From positions 62,001 to 126,000 of the forward strand of contig NZ_FQZT01000009.1 in the NCBI RefSeq assembly GCF_900142125.1: DNA of 64,000 nt, written 5' to 3'. The notes below the pieces were generated by a model. That model was not told where the DNA came from. It saw only the letters and a program-made list of their open reading frames with translations, and made no database searches. Below, piece after piece: positions 28,964-38,832 of this stretch. The DNA is from Malonomonas rubra DSM 5091. GTDB taxonomy: Bacteria > Desulfobacterota > Desulfuromonadia > Desulfuromonadales > Geopsychrobacteraceae. How positions within the stretch are numbered: the first letter of the stretch is position 1; each line of letters begins with the position of its first letter. The position numbers and the translations under genes were made by a program.

Positions 28964-29442
28964 TGTCGATCCTGATACTTGGTTTGGGTAACCTGCTGAT
29001 GACTGATGATGCTCTCGGTAGCCGATGTGTGGCCGAGCTGGAAAAGCGTTTTGTTTTTCCAGAGTCGGTCACGCTGCTGGATGGTGGAACTCTGGGGCTC
29101 GATTTATTGCCGCGATTGGAACCTGTTGACAGGCTGCTGGTTATTGATGCCCTGCAGATGAAGGCAGAGCCGGGAACCCTGTTCCGTTTGCACGGGGATG
29201 AGGTCCCGCGCGCGTTTGCCAACAAGCTTTCTGTTCACCAGATGGGGCTGCAGGACCTGCTGGCGGTCGCTGAACTTCAGGGAATTCTGCCGTCACAACT
29301 GGTTGTTCTTGGCGTACAGGCTGAATCGATCGAAATGGGACTGGAAATGAGTTCGCCAGTCGAGGCTGCCCTCCCCCGATTGCTTGATGCGGTTGCGGCC
29401 GAGTTGCTTGCCTGGGGGGTGGATGTGTCTCTAGCAGCTTGA
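28963..29442 (+). CDS. hyaD: Hydrogenase maturation protease
   Basis: 159 residues of the HyaD/HybD/HoxM endopeptidase family, which removes the C-terminal tail of the large subunit after the Ni-Fe site is assembled. The start LILGLGNLLMTDDALG carries the first acidic metal ligand, LLVIDALQM the second, and SVHQMGLQDLLA the histidine ligand. Its ATG overlaps the stop codon of the cytochrome b gene. The general Hyp maturation genes are not in the window. Confidence 0.94.
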   Translation: MSILILGLGNLLMTDDALGSRCVAELEKRFVFPESVTLLDGGTLGLDLLPRLEPVDRLLVIDALQMKAEPGTLFRLHGDEVPRAFANKLSVHQMGLQDLLAVAELQGILPSQLVVLGVQAESIEMGLEMSSPVEAALPRLLDAVAAELLAWGVDVSLAA

Positions 29443-29600
29443 ATCTGTTGCGGTTGAAAAGTCAATCCGGACGGGAAAACGGCTATGTTTTAGTGAGGCT
29501 AAAAACAATAGTCGTTTTTCGTTTCATTTTTCTCTCTGCCGAAATTATGTCTATTGAAACAAAAAAAGTGATTTTTCCCCGAAAAAATAGCCATCTGGGC

Positions 29601-29630
29601 TTGTCAGGACGTAGCTGATTAAGCTATAGT
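29601..29630 (+). promoter_or_regulatory. Sigma-70 promoter of pckA
   Basis: TTGTCA (29601-29606) and TATAGT (29625-29630) are 18 nt apart, both close to consensus. It lies in the 294-bp gap after the hydrogenase operon and would give a leader of about 100 nt. The rest of the gap is A/T-rich with no gene or terminator I can support. Confidence 0.6.
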
Positions 29631-29736
29631 CCGGCCCGTTACAGGCCGGTCACAGCAAAACAGCGTTCGCTTTTGATTCGTGGCTGGCTAAAATTTTTTC
29701 GCTTTCCAAAAGAAAAAAACCGATATGGAGGAATTG

Positions 29737-31320
29737 ATGAGCGAGCTGACAGCAGAGATGCTGGGACTGAAAAGTGTGGGCAAGGTTTATCGTAACCTCA
29801 GTTACGACGAGTTGTTTGCCCATGAGACCGACAACGCTGAAGGTAAGATTTCTGCGAACGGCACCATGATGGTCGACACCGGTAAATTTACCGGTCGTTC
29901 ACCGAAGGACAAGTATTTTGTCAAGCAGTCCCCGTCTCAGGACAACATTGCCTGGGGCAACATCAACAAGCCTGTCTCTGCTGAAATTTTCGACGAACTC
30001 CATGCTGAAGTTATCGAGTACCTGTCGGGCAAAGATGTTTACGTCACTGACGGTTACTGCGGTTCCAACGAAAGCACCCGTCGCGATGTTCGTTTCATCA
30101 CTGAGATTGCTTGGCAGTCCCACTTTGTCAAGAACATGTTCATCCGCCCGGATGACGCCGATCTGCCGAACTTCAAGCCCGGTTTTACCGTTTACAACGC
30201 CGCCGGCCTGACCAACCCCAAATGGGAGCAGCACGGTCTCAACTCCGAAGTCTTCGTCATCTTCAACATCGAAAAAAATGTCGCTATCATCGGTGGGACC
30301 TGGTACGGCGGCGAGATGAAGAAGGGCATCTTCACCATGATGAACTACTGGCTGCCGCTGGAGAACATTCTCTCCATGCACTGCAGCGCTAACGTCGGCA
30401 AAGACGGCGATGTTTGTCTCTTCTTCGGACTCTCAGGCACCGGCAAGACCACCCTGTCGACCGATGCGGCCCGCAAGCTGATCGGTGATGACGAGCACGG
30501 TTGGGATGCCGACGGTATCTTCAACTTCGAAGGCGGTTGCTACGCGAAATGTATCGACCTCTCCTCCGAGAGCGAGCCTGAAATTTTTAACGCTATCAAG
30601 CGTAACGCCCTGCTGGAAAACCTGGTTTATGACGAGGATACTGGCGAGATTGATTTCGCCGACGGCAGCAAGACTGAGAACACCCGGGTTTCCTACCCGA
30701 TCGAGCATATCGACAACCATGAGCCGAGCCTCAAAGCCGGGCATCCGCAGAACATCATCTTCCTTACCTGCGATGCTTTCGGTGTTCTGCCTCCGGTCTC
30801 CAAGCTGACCAAAGAGCAGGCGATGTACTACTTCCTCTCTGGTTACACCGCCAAGGTCGCTGGTACCGAGCGTGGTATCACCGAGCCACAGGCAACTTTC
30901 TCCGCTTGCTTCGGCGAGGCTTTCCTGCCGCTGCACCCGACCGCTTACGCTAAGCTGCTGGGTGAGAAGATGGAGCAGTACAACGTTAACGCTTACCTGG
31001 TCAACACCGGCTGGGCCGGTGGCGGCTACGGCGTTGGTGAGAGGATGAGCATCAAGGCGACCCGCGCCTGCATCAACGCTATCCTTGATGGCAGCATCAA
31101 AAACGTCGAGTTCGACCAGACCCGTTTCTTCAAGCTGCATATTCCGAAAGAGCTGCCGGGTGTCGACAGTGACCTGCTCAATCCGCGCAACGCTTGGCCA
31201 AACAAGGATGACTTCGATAAAACCGCCAACAAGCTGGCGACCATGTTCATCGATAACTTCAAGAAGTACACGTCCGATAACGATGATTTTGACTTCACCA
31301 AGGCCGGTCCGCAGATTTAA
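29737..31320 (+). CDS. pckA: Phosphoenolpyruvate carboxykinase (ATP)
   Basis: Converts oxaloacetate to phosphoenolpyruvate using ATP, linking the TCA cycle with gluconeogenesis. Motifs: [11 protein letters not shown], the substrate-binding YHGSE-type [12 protein letters not shown]-loop [12 protein letters not shown] and kinase-2 [10 protein letters not shown]. It has 527 residues from ATG 29737, which has GGAGG 5 nt upstream; an in-frame ATG at 29725 would place that site inside the coding region and is rejected. A clear terminator follows. Codon bias is strong, indicating high expression, in line with acetate- or lactate-grown anaerobes. Confidence 0.97.
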   Translation: MSELTAEMLGLKSVGKVYRNLSYDELFAHETDNAEGKISANGTMMVDTGKFTGRSPKDKYFVKQSPSQDNIAWGNINKPVSAEIFDELHAEVIEYLSGKDVYVTDGYCGSNESTRRDVRFITEIAWQSHFVKNMFIRPDDADLPNFKPGFTVYNAAGLTNPKWEQHGLNSEVFVIFNIEKNVAIIGGTWYGGEMKKGIFTMMNYWLPLENILSMHCSANVGKDGDVCLFFGLSGTGKTTLSTDAARKLIGDDEHGWDADGIFNFEGGCYAKCIDLSSESEPEIFNAIKRNALLENLVYDEDTGEIDFADGSKTENTRVSYPIEHIDNHEPSLKAGHPQNIIFLTCDAFGVLPPVSKLTKEQAMYYFLSGYTAKVAGTERGITEPQATFSACFGEAFLPLHPTAYAKLLGEKMEQYNVNAYLVNTGWAGGGYGVGERMSIKATRACINAILDGSIKNVEFDQTRFFKLHIPKELPGVDSDLLNPRNAWPNKDDFDKTANKLATMFIDNFKKYTSDNDDFDFTKAGPQI

Positions 31321-31342
31321 GCCTGCAGCGGTTTGAAAAATC

Positions 31343-31377
31343 AAGGCGACCAGCGAACAGCTGGTCGCCTTTTTTTA
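31343..31377 (+). terminator. Rho-independent terminator of pckA
   Basis: A perfect 12-bp stem (AAGGCGACCAGC and complement), five-base loop, then seven T. Confidence 0.94.
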
Positions 31378-31388
31378 TGCTCATTCAC

Positions 31389-31417
31389 TTGACAGCCAGT
31401 AGAAGAAAATTAATAAT
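31389..31417 (+). promoter_or_regulatory. Sigma-70 promoter of the thiL-che operon
   Basis: TTGACA (31389-31394), a 17-nt spacer and AATAAT (31412-31417) make a near-consensus promoter 34 nt before the thiL start codon. No other promoter is seen up to lolA. Confidence 0.65.
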
Positions 31418-31450
31418 TAAAGACTAAAAATTAAATTTTGGTGATATTTT

Positions 31451-32431
31451 ATGCACAACGAAAAATTACAAGATGTGGGGGAGTTCGGACTGATTCGACG
31501 GATTCAGCGCCAAGTCGGCGGTGGTGATCATCTCGTTTTGGGGATTGGCGATGACTGCTCCATCCAGCGGCAGGATAACAGCTGGGAGTTATTGACCAGT
31601 ACCGATCTGCTGATTGAGGGCGTTCATTTCAATCGGCAATGGATCTCGATGGAAGAGCTTGGCCGCAAGTCGGCTGCAGTCAACATCAGCGATATTGCCG
31701 CCATGGGTGGACGACCCAAGAGCCTGTTTCTCGGGGTTGCCTGCCCTGGCGATATCCCGGTCGATGAACTGGAAAGTTTCAGCCGTGGCTTCGTTGCCGA
31801 AACCAATGCTTACGATGCCGTTCTCGCAGGTGGGGATACCTGCCGCTCCCTCGGGCCATTGATGATTTCCGTGACTGTGCAGGGCGAGGTTGAAAGCGGG
31901 AGGGCAATCCGCCGCGACGGTGCCGAGGTGGGAGACGCGATTTACGTCTCCGGGACTTTGGGAGACAGTGCTCTGGCGCTGCAGCAACTCTTGGCAGGCA
32001 AGCAGCCAAACCGTTACCTACTGGCGCGGCACAATACGCCGACAGCACGCGTCGCACTCGGTCGCCGCCTTGTACAGGAGCAGCTGGCCTCGTCCATGCT
32101 TGATGTTTCTGACGGTATCCTCTCTGACTTGGGGCATATCCTCGAAGCAAGCGGCGTCGGTGCAGAAATTGAGTTAGCCCGATTGCCGCTGTCGGATGAA
32201 TTCCGCGCAGCATTGCAGCAGGACGGAAGCTTGCTCGATCTGGCATTGGCTGGCGGCGAGGATTATGAATTGTTGCTGACTTCCCCATTGAAAAATTTGT
32301 CTGAAAAGACACTTTCAAGTGTAGATTTGACAAGAATTGGCACGATTTGCTCTCAGCCGGGATTGCAGGTGAAGAATCAGGACGGATCGCTGTATCGCTG
32401 CTCGCGAGGTGGTTTTGACCACTTCGGCTGA
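31451..32431 (+). CDS. thiL: Thiamine-monophosphate kinase
   Basis: Phosphorylates thiamine monophosphate to the active cofactor. The 326 residues contain LVLGIGDDCSIQ, the STDLLIEGVHF segment, the NISDIAAMGG motif and the C-terminal GGEDYELLLT, all typical for ThiL. Its 3' end overlaps the cheR start by 23 nt, so a vitamin gene leads a chemosensory operon. Confidence 0.95.
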   Translation: MHNEKLQDVGEFGLIRRIQRQVGGGDHLVLGIGDDCSIQRQDNSWELLTSTDLLIEGVHFNRQWISMEELGRKSAAVNISDIAAMGGRPKSLFLGVACPGDIPVDELESFSRGFVAETNAYDAVLAGGDTCRSLGPLMISVTVQGEVESGRAIRRDGAEVGDAIYVSGTLGDSALALQQLLAGKQPNRYLLARHNTPTARVALGRRLVQEQLASSMLDVSDGILSDLGHILEASGVGAEIELARLPLSDEFRAALQQDGSLLDLALAGGEDYELLLTSPLKNLSEKTLSSVDLTRIGTICSQPGLQVKNQDGSLYRCSRGGFDHFG

Positions 32432-33314
32432 AGAGCACAAATCCCCTTTTGTTGGTGGTGATGTGCCCGACGAGGCCTATCGACAAATTAGCGAGGTCCT
32501 GCGCGAGCAGCAGAATTTTATTCTCGATGGGTACAAAGATCTCTGTATCAAGAGACGGATCGCTGCGCGTATCAGGGCGGTGGGCGAGAGCTGTGCAGAA
32601 GGGTACGTAGAAAAACTGGCGGCAAGTGAAAAAGAACAGCGCCAGCTGCTGACGGCGCTGAGTATTCACGTGTCACATTTTTTTCGCAATCCGAGCACGT
32701 TTCGAATGTTGGAAAAAAAAGTGCTGCCTGAGCTGCTGCGGCGAGCCGTCCAACAGAAGAGTAAATTGAGAATCTGGAGTGTCGGTTGCGCGAACGGCGA
32801 AGAGCCTTATTCGTTGGCTCTGCTCTGCAAAAAAATGAAGATTGAGGCGGAACAGATGTCGATTATTGCGACCGACCTCAGCCCTGAGGCTCTGCAGCGG
32901 GCTAAGCGGGGCTGCTATGAAGCGAACCGGTTACGTGAATTGTCGGAAGAACAGTTGGAAAGCTTTTTCACTGTGCGGCAGCAGCAGTATTGTCTGCATG
33001 AGGAGATAAGGCGCCTGGTACGTTTTTTTCGCCACGACATTCTCAGTGATCAGCCCTTTTATCGGGCTGACCTGATTCTTTGTCGCAACGTACTGATTTA
33101 CTTTTCCCGCGAGCAGCAGCAGCGAATTTTACAGATTCTGGCCGCAGCACTGCCTGAGGGGGGCTATCTGGTCCTGGGGCGGGCGGAGACTCTGGTCTCT
33201 TCGTGCCGCGAGCTGTTCCGTTGTATCGACCCGGCAGAGCGGGTTTACCAGCGGCTGAAAAAAGAAGAGCAGCTGTTGCCGACCTCACTGGTGCAGCAGC
33301 TACAGAATTTTTAG
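32409..33314 (+). CDS. cheR: CheR-type chemoreceptor methyltransferase
   Basis: 301 residues: an N-terminal helical domain (about 1-80) and a SAM-dependent methyltransferase domain with VSHFFRNPSTF, the SAM site SVGCANGEEPYSLA, and NVLIYFSREQQQRIL near the end. It methylates glutamates of the receptor at 33387. GTG 32409 overlaps thiL, behind GCGAGG. No cheB methylesterase is encoded next to it, an unusual absence. Confidence 0.94.
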   Translation: MVLTTSAEEHKSPFVGGDVPDEAYRQISEVLREQQNFILDGYKDLCIKRRIAARIRAVGESCAEGYVEKLAASEKEQRQLLTALSIHVSHFFRNPSTFRMLEKKVLPELLRRAVQQKSKLRIWSVGCANGEEPYSLALLCKKMKIEAEQMSIIATDLSPEALQRAKRGCYEANRLRELSEEQLESFFTVRQQQYCLHEEIRRLVRFFRHDILSDQPFYRADLILCRNVLIYFSREQQQRILQILAAALPEGGYLVLGRAETLVSSCRELFRCIDPAERVYQRLKKEEQLLPTSLVQQLQNF

Positions 33315-33386
33315 ATATTTTGCAGTAAAGGGAAAAACTACCCGGCATTTAAATGATTCATGCTGTCGGCTTGAAGGAGAAAATTC

Positions 33387-34670
33387 ATGCGCGTTGAGAT
33401 CAGCTACAAATTTGTCATCGGTTTCATCTTCGTGGTGGCTTCGGTGGTGTTTCTGAACCTGCTGGTTCCGAAAATGGATGTTCCTGAGTGGACCCATCAG
33501 TGGATTACCATCGTTGGGGCCCTGCTGGTTGGCCTGGTGTTCGGATGGCTGTTTTCCAAGGCCTTTACCGCCAATATCAGCATTTTGACTGAAGGTGCTG
33601 ACAGGCTGAGCAATGGCGATCTGAGCCGCAAGGTGAAACTGCGCCAGGGGGTATTCAGTGATGAAACGGAAGATTTGTCCAACTCTCTGAATCTCGTCGT
33701 CGACAGCTTGCGCAACCTGGTCGGGCAGATTCGCAGCAGCTCGGTGAATGTCAACGAGTCTTCGCTGGGGCTGGCGACGACGGCGGAGGAGATGACCGCG
33801 ACTTCACACGAAATAGCAGGGTCCATCGAACAGATCAGCCGCGGTGCCGAAACCCAGGCAGAGATGGTCGAGCGGGTCTCCAAAGTAACCAAAGAGATGG
33901 CCAGCGAAATCGAGCTGATCGCGACTTCGGCCGGCAAGCTGTTTCAGTCTGCAGAAGAGACCACCATGACGGCCCGCCAGGGTGAAAATATGGCGACGAC
34001 TGCTCTCGGCAACATGAAATCGGTGCTGGAGCAGGTGGAAGAGAACAGTAAGCTGATCGTCTCTTTCAGCGAGCAGGTCCAGCAGATCGGTAGCATTATC
34101 GACGTGATTACGACGATCGCGCAGAAGACCAACCTGCTTGCACTTAACGCCACCATTGAGGCGGCCCGTGCCGGGGAATATGGTCATGGTTTTGCTGTCG
34201 TTGCTGAAGAGGTCAGCAAGCTGGCCGACAGCACAGGAGAGTCAGCAGGGGAAATTACCCGCCTGATCGAATCTACGCGCGAGCAAAGCTTGAAGGTCCA
34301 TCAGTCGATGACCGAAAGTGTCAAATCGATCGATGAAGGACGTGAGGCGATCGATATCGCCGGTAGCTCTTTCGCTGCAATTATCGATAAAGCCGAAGCA
34401 GCCCAGATTAAAGCATCCAAGATTACCGAGCTGACCGGCAATCAGCACACCGGGGCTCACGCCATCGTTGAAGCGATCGAAGAGATTGCCCGCGTTGCCG
34501 AGGATAACGCCGCCTCGACCGAAGAAGTGTCAGCGGCGACCGAAGAGCAATCGGCCTCGATGGAAGAGATGACTTTTGCTTCTCAGCGGCTGTCGAAACT
34601 AGCGGATGAACTGTTGACCTCGGTCAGCCGTTTTAACCTCGGCGCCGATATCGGTAACGGTCAGGCATGA
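33387..34670 (+). CDS. Methyl-accepting chemotaxis protein without a ligand-binding domain
   Basis: 427 residues: two N-terminal membrane helices (about 7-27 and 37-57) joined by only about ten residues, a HAMP domain (about 57-110), then a long signalling coiled coil with the hairpin tip [19 protein letters not shown]. There is no periplasmic sensor domain, so input must come through the membrane, HAMP or a partner protein. Its stop codon overlaps cheW by 4 nt. Confidence 0.95.
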   Translation: MRVEISYKFVIGFIFVVASVVFLNLLVPKMDVPEWTHQWITIVGALLVGLVFGWLFSKAFTANISILTEGADRLSNGDLSRKVKLRQGVFSDETEDLSNSLNLVVDSLRNLVGQIRSSSVNVNESSLGLATTAEEMTATSHEIAGSIEQISRGAETQAEMVERVSKVTKEMASEIELIATSAGKLFQSAEETTMTARQGENMATTALGNMKSVLEQVEENSKLIVSFSEQVQQIGSIIDVITTIAQKTNLLALNATIEAARAGEYGHGFAVVAEEVSKLADSTGESAGEITRLIESTREQSLKVHQSMTESVKSIDEGREAIDIAGSSFAAIIDKAEAAQIKASKITELTGNQHTGAHAIVEAIEEIARVAEDNAASTEEVSAATEEQSASMEEMTFASQRLSKLADELLTSVSRFNLGADIGNGQA

Positions 34671-35098
34671 GCCAGCTGCTGCCGTTCAATCTTGGCCTGG
34701 AGATCTATGCTCTGGAACTGGCCGATGTGCAGGAGGTCGTGGAGCATCAGGCTGTCTTCCCGCTGCCGGGGGTGGCCACAACGATCAGTGGAGCCATTGG
34801 CTTCCATGGGCGAATTGTGCCGGTTGTTGATCTGCCATTATTGCTCGGTTTCGACGCAGGTCCACGCTCCGACCGAATGATCGTGCTGACCGACGTGCAC
34901 GGCCCGGTTGCTTTGAGCATTGACCGACTGCAGCGGATTATCACTCTCGACCTGGCGCACTGCACCTTGTCGCAGAGTGAGTCGGAAGAGGATTGTATTC
35001 GCGGTGTCATCGACCGCGACGGAGAAATGATCAGTCTGCTCGATCTGGAGCAGCTTCGCCTGGTGCTTGACCGGGTGTGCAGCGAAACAGGGGGCTGA
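34667..35098 (+). CDS. cheW: CheW-like adaptor protein
   Basis: 143 residues of the CheW fold, two SH3-like barrels linking receptor and Che[18 protein letters not shown], the [17 protein letters not shown] motif and DREMISLLD-type ending ([15 protein letters not shown]). ATG 34667 overlaps the receptor's stop codon (ATGA). Confidence 0.9.
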   Translation: MSQLLPFNLGLEIYALELADVQEVVEHQAVFPLPGVATTISGAIGFHGRIVPVVDLPLLLGFDAGPRSDRMIVLTDVHGPVALSIDRLQRIITLDLAHCTLSQSESEEDCIRGVIDRDGEMISLLDLEQLRLVLDRVCSETGG

Positions 35099-35099
35099 A

Positions 35100-35465
35100 G
35101 TGGCAAAACAGGTGATGATCGTTGACGATGCGTTATTCATGCGCAGCATGTTGCGCGATATTTTTGAAGCGGCCGGCTGGCAGGTGGTGGCTGAGGCAGA
35201 AAATGGTCAACAGGCGGTTGAGCTGTTCGCTCAGCACCAGCCCGATCTGGTGACCATGGATATTGTCATGCCAGAGATGAGCGGGCTGGACGCCATGCAG
35301 AAAATCCTCAGTGACTACCCTGAAGCAAAAGTGGTGATGTGCAGTGCTCTCGGTCAGGAAAGCATGGTGATGGAAGCGATCAAGGCCGGAGCCAAGGATT
35401 TTATTGTGAAGCCGTTTCAGGACGAACAGGTTATTGACGTTGTTGATCGGGTCTGCGCTGCTTGA
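35100..35465 (+). CDS. cheY: CheY-like response regulator
   Basis: A 121-residue single receiver domain: acidic pair in IVDDALFMR, phosphoacceptor in LVTMDIVMPEMSGLD, conserved Ser/Thr in VVMCSALG and Lys in DFIVKPF. GTG 35100 follows the cheW stop by one base. It is the output of the CheA at 35493; whether it controls a flagellar motor or another process cannot be said, as no flagellar genes are in the window. Confidence 0.94.
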   Translation: MAKQVMIVDDALFMRSMLRDIFEAAGWQVVAEAENGQQAVELFAQHQPDLVTMDIVMPEMSGLDAMQKILSDYPEAKVVMCSALGQESMVMEAIKAGAKDFIVKPFQDEQVIDVVDRVCAA

Positions 35466-35492
35466 AAACAGGCTCCCTAGGCAGGATTTTTG

Positions 35493-37325
35493 ATGGATAT
35501 TGAAAAATATCGCAAAATGTTTCTCAGCGAAGCCGGCGAACATCTTGAGAAGATGGCCGAGCAGCTGGTCGCGGTAGAGGCCGATCCACAGAACAGTGAC
35601 GGAATCGATGCTCTTTTCCGCGAGGCTCATTCTATTAAGGGGATGGCTGCAACCATGGGCTACGATGCCACTGCGCGCGTGTCCCATCGCCTGGAAGACG
35701 AGCTGCAGAATTGCCGCGAGCAGGGAGAAGTTGACAGCGAGATGATCGATCGGCTGCTGACCGGGGTCGACCTGCTGGAATCCTTGCTGGAGGATATTTC
35801 CGAGGGACGTGCCGAGCGGAGTGTTGACGACTTTATCAATGGCGTGATGCTGGTAGAAGAGTTGGAGCCGATCCCTGAAGAAGACAGCTGTGATTTGGCT
35901 GGTGAGGGGGTGTTGGTGCGACTGAGGTTGGCCGACAGCGTTGCCGCACCGGGCCCACGCCTGCTGGTTTTGCTGACACGAATGGCCGAATTCGGGACTG
36001 TTCTCGAAGCCAAACCGAGCGAAGAGCAGCTACTGCAGGGGGAGATCAGTCGAATTCTGCTGGTGCGATTGGCGACCGAGGCATCGCAGGAAGAGATCCG
36101 GCAACGACTGCAATGTTACCGCGAGCTGAACGCTATCGAGTTCCCCGTCGCTGTGCTGGAAAAGGACCAGCAGCGCAAGGTCTCACGGAAGAGTGGAACA
36201 ACAGTGCGGGTCGATACCGATCTGCTCGATCGATTTATCAACCTGACTGGCGAACTGTTGACCAACCGGTACCAGTTACAGAGCGCTGCTGGAGAACGTA
36301 ACTGGCGCGAAATGAACGAGGGATTAAGCCAGCTGGCACGACTGGTGAAAAACCTGCACCATCAGGTTCTGCAGGTGCGGATGATGCCGTTGGAAAGCAT
36401 TACCGGACGTCTGCCGCGCGCCGTGCGCGATCTCTGTCGCAGCAGTGGCAAAGAGGTTGAGTTCAGCGTTGAAGGCGCATCTATCGAGTTAGATCGGGCG
36501 ATCCTGGAAGAATTGGCCGATCCTTTAACCCACATGATCCGCAACGCCATCGATCACGGTATTGAGCAAACAGGTAGTGTGCAGATTAAATCCTGGCGGG
36601 AGCGGGATCAGGTCCTGATTCAGGTGGCGGATGATGGGCGTGGGATTGATCCTGAAAAAGTGCGTAAGCGGGCCATTGAGCGTAATCTTATCAGCCCGGC
36701 GCAAGCACAGGTGATGCGCGACTATGATGTGCTGCAGCTGATTTGTCAGCCCGGCTTTTCAACCGCCGAGCAGGTGACCGAAACCTCCGGTCGCGGCGTT
36801 GGCATGGACGTGGTGAAAACTTCTGTAGAAAAGCTTGGCGGAGTGCTGCTGATCGATTCGACTCCGGGCGAAGGCACCCGCATCAGTCTGAAGTTGCCAT
36901 TGTCGGTCGCGATTATTCGTGTGCTGATGATCGAGTGCGCCGGCTGCTTGCTCGGTATCCCGATCACCCGTGTGTTGCAGACCGTTGAAATTTCGCCGAA
37001 AGAGGTCCAGACCAGCGGTAAACAGCTGGTGATTTCCCTGCATGGTGAACTGCTGCCGCTCCTGTCATTGCGGAAAATTCTGCGTCAACCGAAAGGGCCG
37101 GCCTCAAACCTGCTGTCGCTGGTGGTGACCGAGGTGTTTGGTCGCAAGGTTGGGCTGGTGATTGATCGTCTGGTTGGCCAGCAGGAAGTGTTCGTGCAGC
37201 CACTGCCGAGCCCTTTTGATCGCTTACGTGGCAACAGCGGCGGAGCGATCCTCGGCGACGGCCGGATTCTGTTTTTGATCGATCTGCAGTCGATGCTGGA
37301 AAAGCGTCGGACGAAAGGGAGCTGA
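35493..37325 (+). CDS. cheA: Chemotaxis histidine kinase CheA
   Basis: 610 residues with the P1 phosphotransfer domain (His in REAHSIKGMAATMG, about residue 45), a P2-like domain (about 135-225, LLVLLTRMAEFGTVLEAKPS), dimerisation helices, an HATPase domain (N box HMIRNAIDHGIE, G1 DDGRGID, G2 SGRGVGMDVV) and a C-terminal CheW-like domain. ATG 35493 has AGGA upstream; the adjacent TTG at 35490 is less likely. Complete and of normal length. Confidence 0.96.
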   Translation: MDIEKYRKMFLSEAGEHLEKMAEQLVAVEADPQNSDGIDALFREAHSIKGMAATMGYDATARVSHRLEDELQNCREQGEVDSEMIDRLLTGVDLLESLLEDISEGRAERSVDDFINGVMLVEELEPIPEEDSCDLAGEGVLVRLRLADSVAAPGPRLLVLLTRMAEFGTVLEAKPSEEQLLQGEISRILLVRLATEASQEEIRQRLQCYRELNAIEFPVAVLEKDQQRKVSRKSGTTVRVDTDLLDRFINLTGELLTNRYQLQSAAGERNWREMNEGLSQLARLVKNLHHQVLQVRMMPLESITGRLPRAVRDLCRSSGKEVEFSVEGASIELDRAILEELADPLTHMIRNAIDHGIEQTGSVQIKSWRERDQVLIQVADDGRGIDPEKVRKRAIERNLISPAQAQVMRDYDVLQLICQPGFSTAEQVTETSGRGVGMDVVKTSVEKLGGVLLIDSTPGEGTRISLKLPLSVAIIRVLMIECAGCLLGIPITRVLQTVEISPKEVQTSGKQLVISLHGELLPLLSLRKILRQPKGPASNLLSLVVTEVFGRKVGLVIDRLVGQQEVFVQPLPSPFDRLRGNSGGAILGDGRILFLIDLQSMLEKRRTKGS

Positions 37326-37907
37326 ATGGGGAAGGAGCTGCAAAAAGTCAAACTGCGGCAGATGACCCAGAAGGGTCTGGATCAGGCCGCGGCCATGCTT
37401 TCACGCCTGCTGCGACAGCAGATACAGATCGAAGTCAGCGGGAGTTGGTCGAGAGATTGTGGCTGTCTTGGTGATGCTGATTCCGTTTGGCTCGGGGTTT
37501 ATATGGGGGTCTGTGGCGAGCTGCAGGGCGGTCTTCTGCTGGTCCTGAGCGAAAAAAGAGCCCGGAGTATGGCCCAGCAGCTCCTCGGCATGCCGGTTGG
37601 TGCAGCCTTGACCGAAGAGCCTGCTTGTTCAACCCTGCGTGAAGTCGGCAATATCGTTGCCTCCGCCTTTCTTGCCAGCATTGATGATCAGCTCGGTTTG
37701 CGGGCACTGCCGGAACCACCGCAACTTCATGTCGCACAGCTGGACAGATTGCTGGAACAGCATCGGACACAGCAGAAGGATGCCTGCCTGGCCGTGCGTA
37801 CCGACCTTGTCGGCGCCGAGACTGGACCGGTGGAAGGGGCAATCTTTCTGCTGCCGGAGCAAGCTTCACTCGATCTGCTCTACCAGCGGATCGACCAGGC
37901 CAGCTGA
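37326..37907 (+). CDS. cheC: CheC-like CheY phosphatase
   Basis: 193 residues of the CheC/CheX/FliY fold. One intact phosphatase motif of the form S/D-x3-E-x2-N-x22-P is visible (STLREVGNIV, followed by Pro at the right distance, about residues 102-132). The first copy expected in CheC, near RQMTQKGLDQ, has lost the Glu and Asn, so the protein would have a single active site. It starts directly after the cheA stop and would dephosphorylate the CheY of this operon. Confidence 0.8.
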   Translation: MGKELQKVKLRQMTQKGLDQAAAMLSRLLRQQIQIEVSGSWSRDCGCLGDADSVWLGVYMGVCGELQGGLLLVLSEKRARSMAQQLLGMPVGAALTEEPACSTLREVGNIVASAFLASIDDQLGLRALPEPPQLHVAQLDRLLEQHRTQQKDACLAVRTDLVGAETGPVEGAIFLLPEQASLDLLYQRIDQAS

Positions 37908-37970
37908 ACTATCCCCGCCGGGGAAAACCTGCTACTATCCTGCCGATGACGTCCTATCAGGAGTAAATTG

Positions 37971-38705
37971 ATGAAGTATAAATTGTTCGCCTTGCTGCTT
38001 TGCTGTTTGTTTCTGCCTGCTGTCGCGTTTGCAGAAATTACGCTGGAGGATGTTGTCGCTGCGCTGGAAGCCCCTTTCAAAGCGGGAGCACAGGTGAGAA
38101 TCCATGATTTCCAGGCCGATTTTCTGCAGCAGTCGCACCTTGCCTCTATCGATCGGGTCCAGCGCGGTCGCGGTGATGTCAGCTTTAAATTCGCAACAGA
38201 AAAGGCGATGTTCCGCTGGAACTACAGCGAGCCGGAAGAACAGCAGATTATTTCCGACGGCACCAGTATGTGGGTCTATCAGCCGGAGAATCGGCAGGTG
38301 ATTGAAAGCGATATCAGCGGAGTCGCTCAAAGTGATAACCCGGTGACCTTTCTCAGCCATCTTGGGGATGTCTCGCGTAATTTTCAGATCGGTTGGGGCG
38401 CGCCGAAAACCGATAGCAACGATAACCTGATCCTGCAGCTGCAACCGAAAAAAGCCTCGCAACTGATTCACAGCCTGCGACTCACTGTCAGCCGGAAGGC
38501 GGTCGTCGATTTTGTTGAACATCAGCGCAGTGGCAAGTATTTCCCGATCCTCGCTACCAGCCTGACCGATCCGAACGGCAACCGTACTGACATCGAGTTT
38601 CAGTCGATAAAGCAGAACACCGGCCTCGTCACAGAAGAGTTTGTTTTTCTGCGCCCGCAGGGGGTCGAGTTGGTGCGCCCGGCCGATAGCTATCCTGGTT
38701 TTTAA
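37971..38705 (+). CDS. lolA: Outer-membrane lipoprotein carrier protein LolA
   Basis: A periplasmic chaperone that ferries lipoproteins from the LolCDE transporter to the outer membrane. 244 residues with a signal peptide (KYKLFALLLCCLFLPAVAFA), then the LolA beta-barrel half-shell with DFQADFLQQSHLAS, FRWNYSEPEEQQIISDG and MWVYQPENRQV. ATG 37971 has CAGGAG upstream. Its presence supports a Gram-negative host with an outer membrane. A terminator follows. Confidence 0.92.
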   Translation: MKYKLFALLLCCLFLPAVAFAEITLEDVVAALEAPFKAGAQVRIHDFQADFLQQSHLASIDRVQRGRGDVSFKFATEKAMFRWNYSEPEEQQIISDGTSMWVYQPENRQVIESDISGVAQSDNPVTFLSHLGDVSRNFQIGWGAPKTDSNDNLILQLQPKKASQLIHSLRLTVSRKAVVDFVEHQRSGKYFPILATSLTDPNGNRTDIEFQSIKQNTGLVTEEFVFLRPQGVELVRPADSYPGF

Positions 38706-38734
38706 TCGAGCAGAGAAAAAAGAGAGATAAATTC

Positions 38735-38766
38735 ACCGCCCCGATGCTTTCATGCCGGGGCGGTTT
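38735..38766 (+). terminator. Rho-independent terminator after lolA
   Basis: An 8-bp G/C-only stem (CCGCCCCG with CGGGGCGG) capped by ATG/CAT pairs, then TTTT. It closes the thiL-che-lolA unit. Confidence 0.75.
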
Positions 38767-38832
38767 TGTGTTATAAGGCTCTGATTCTTTGAGGATTATT
38801 GAGAAATAGACAGATATAAAAGGAGTAGATAA

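Noticed and set aside
29725-29736. ATG 29725 as the start of pckA
   Set aside because: The ribosome site GGAGG lies just after it and 5 nt before ATG 29737, which is therefore the start.
38708-38832. Cyclic-dinucleotide (GEMM-type) riboswitch, as often seen near cytochrome genes in this group
   Set aside because: None of the intergenic regions, including this one and those before the cytochrome genes, shows the conserved GEMM core.
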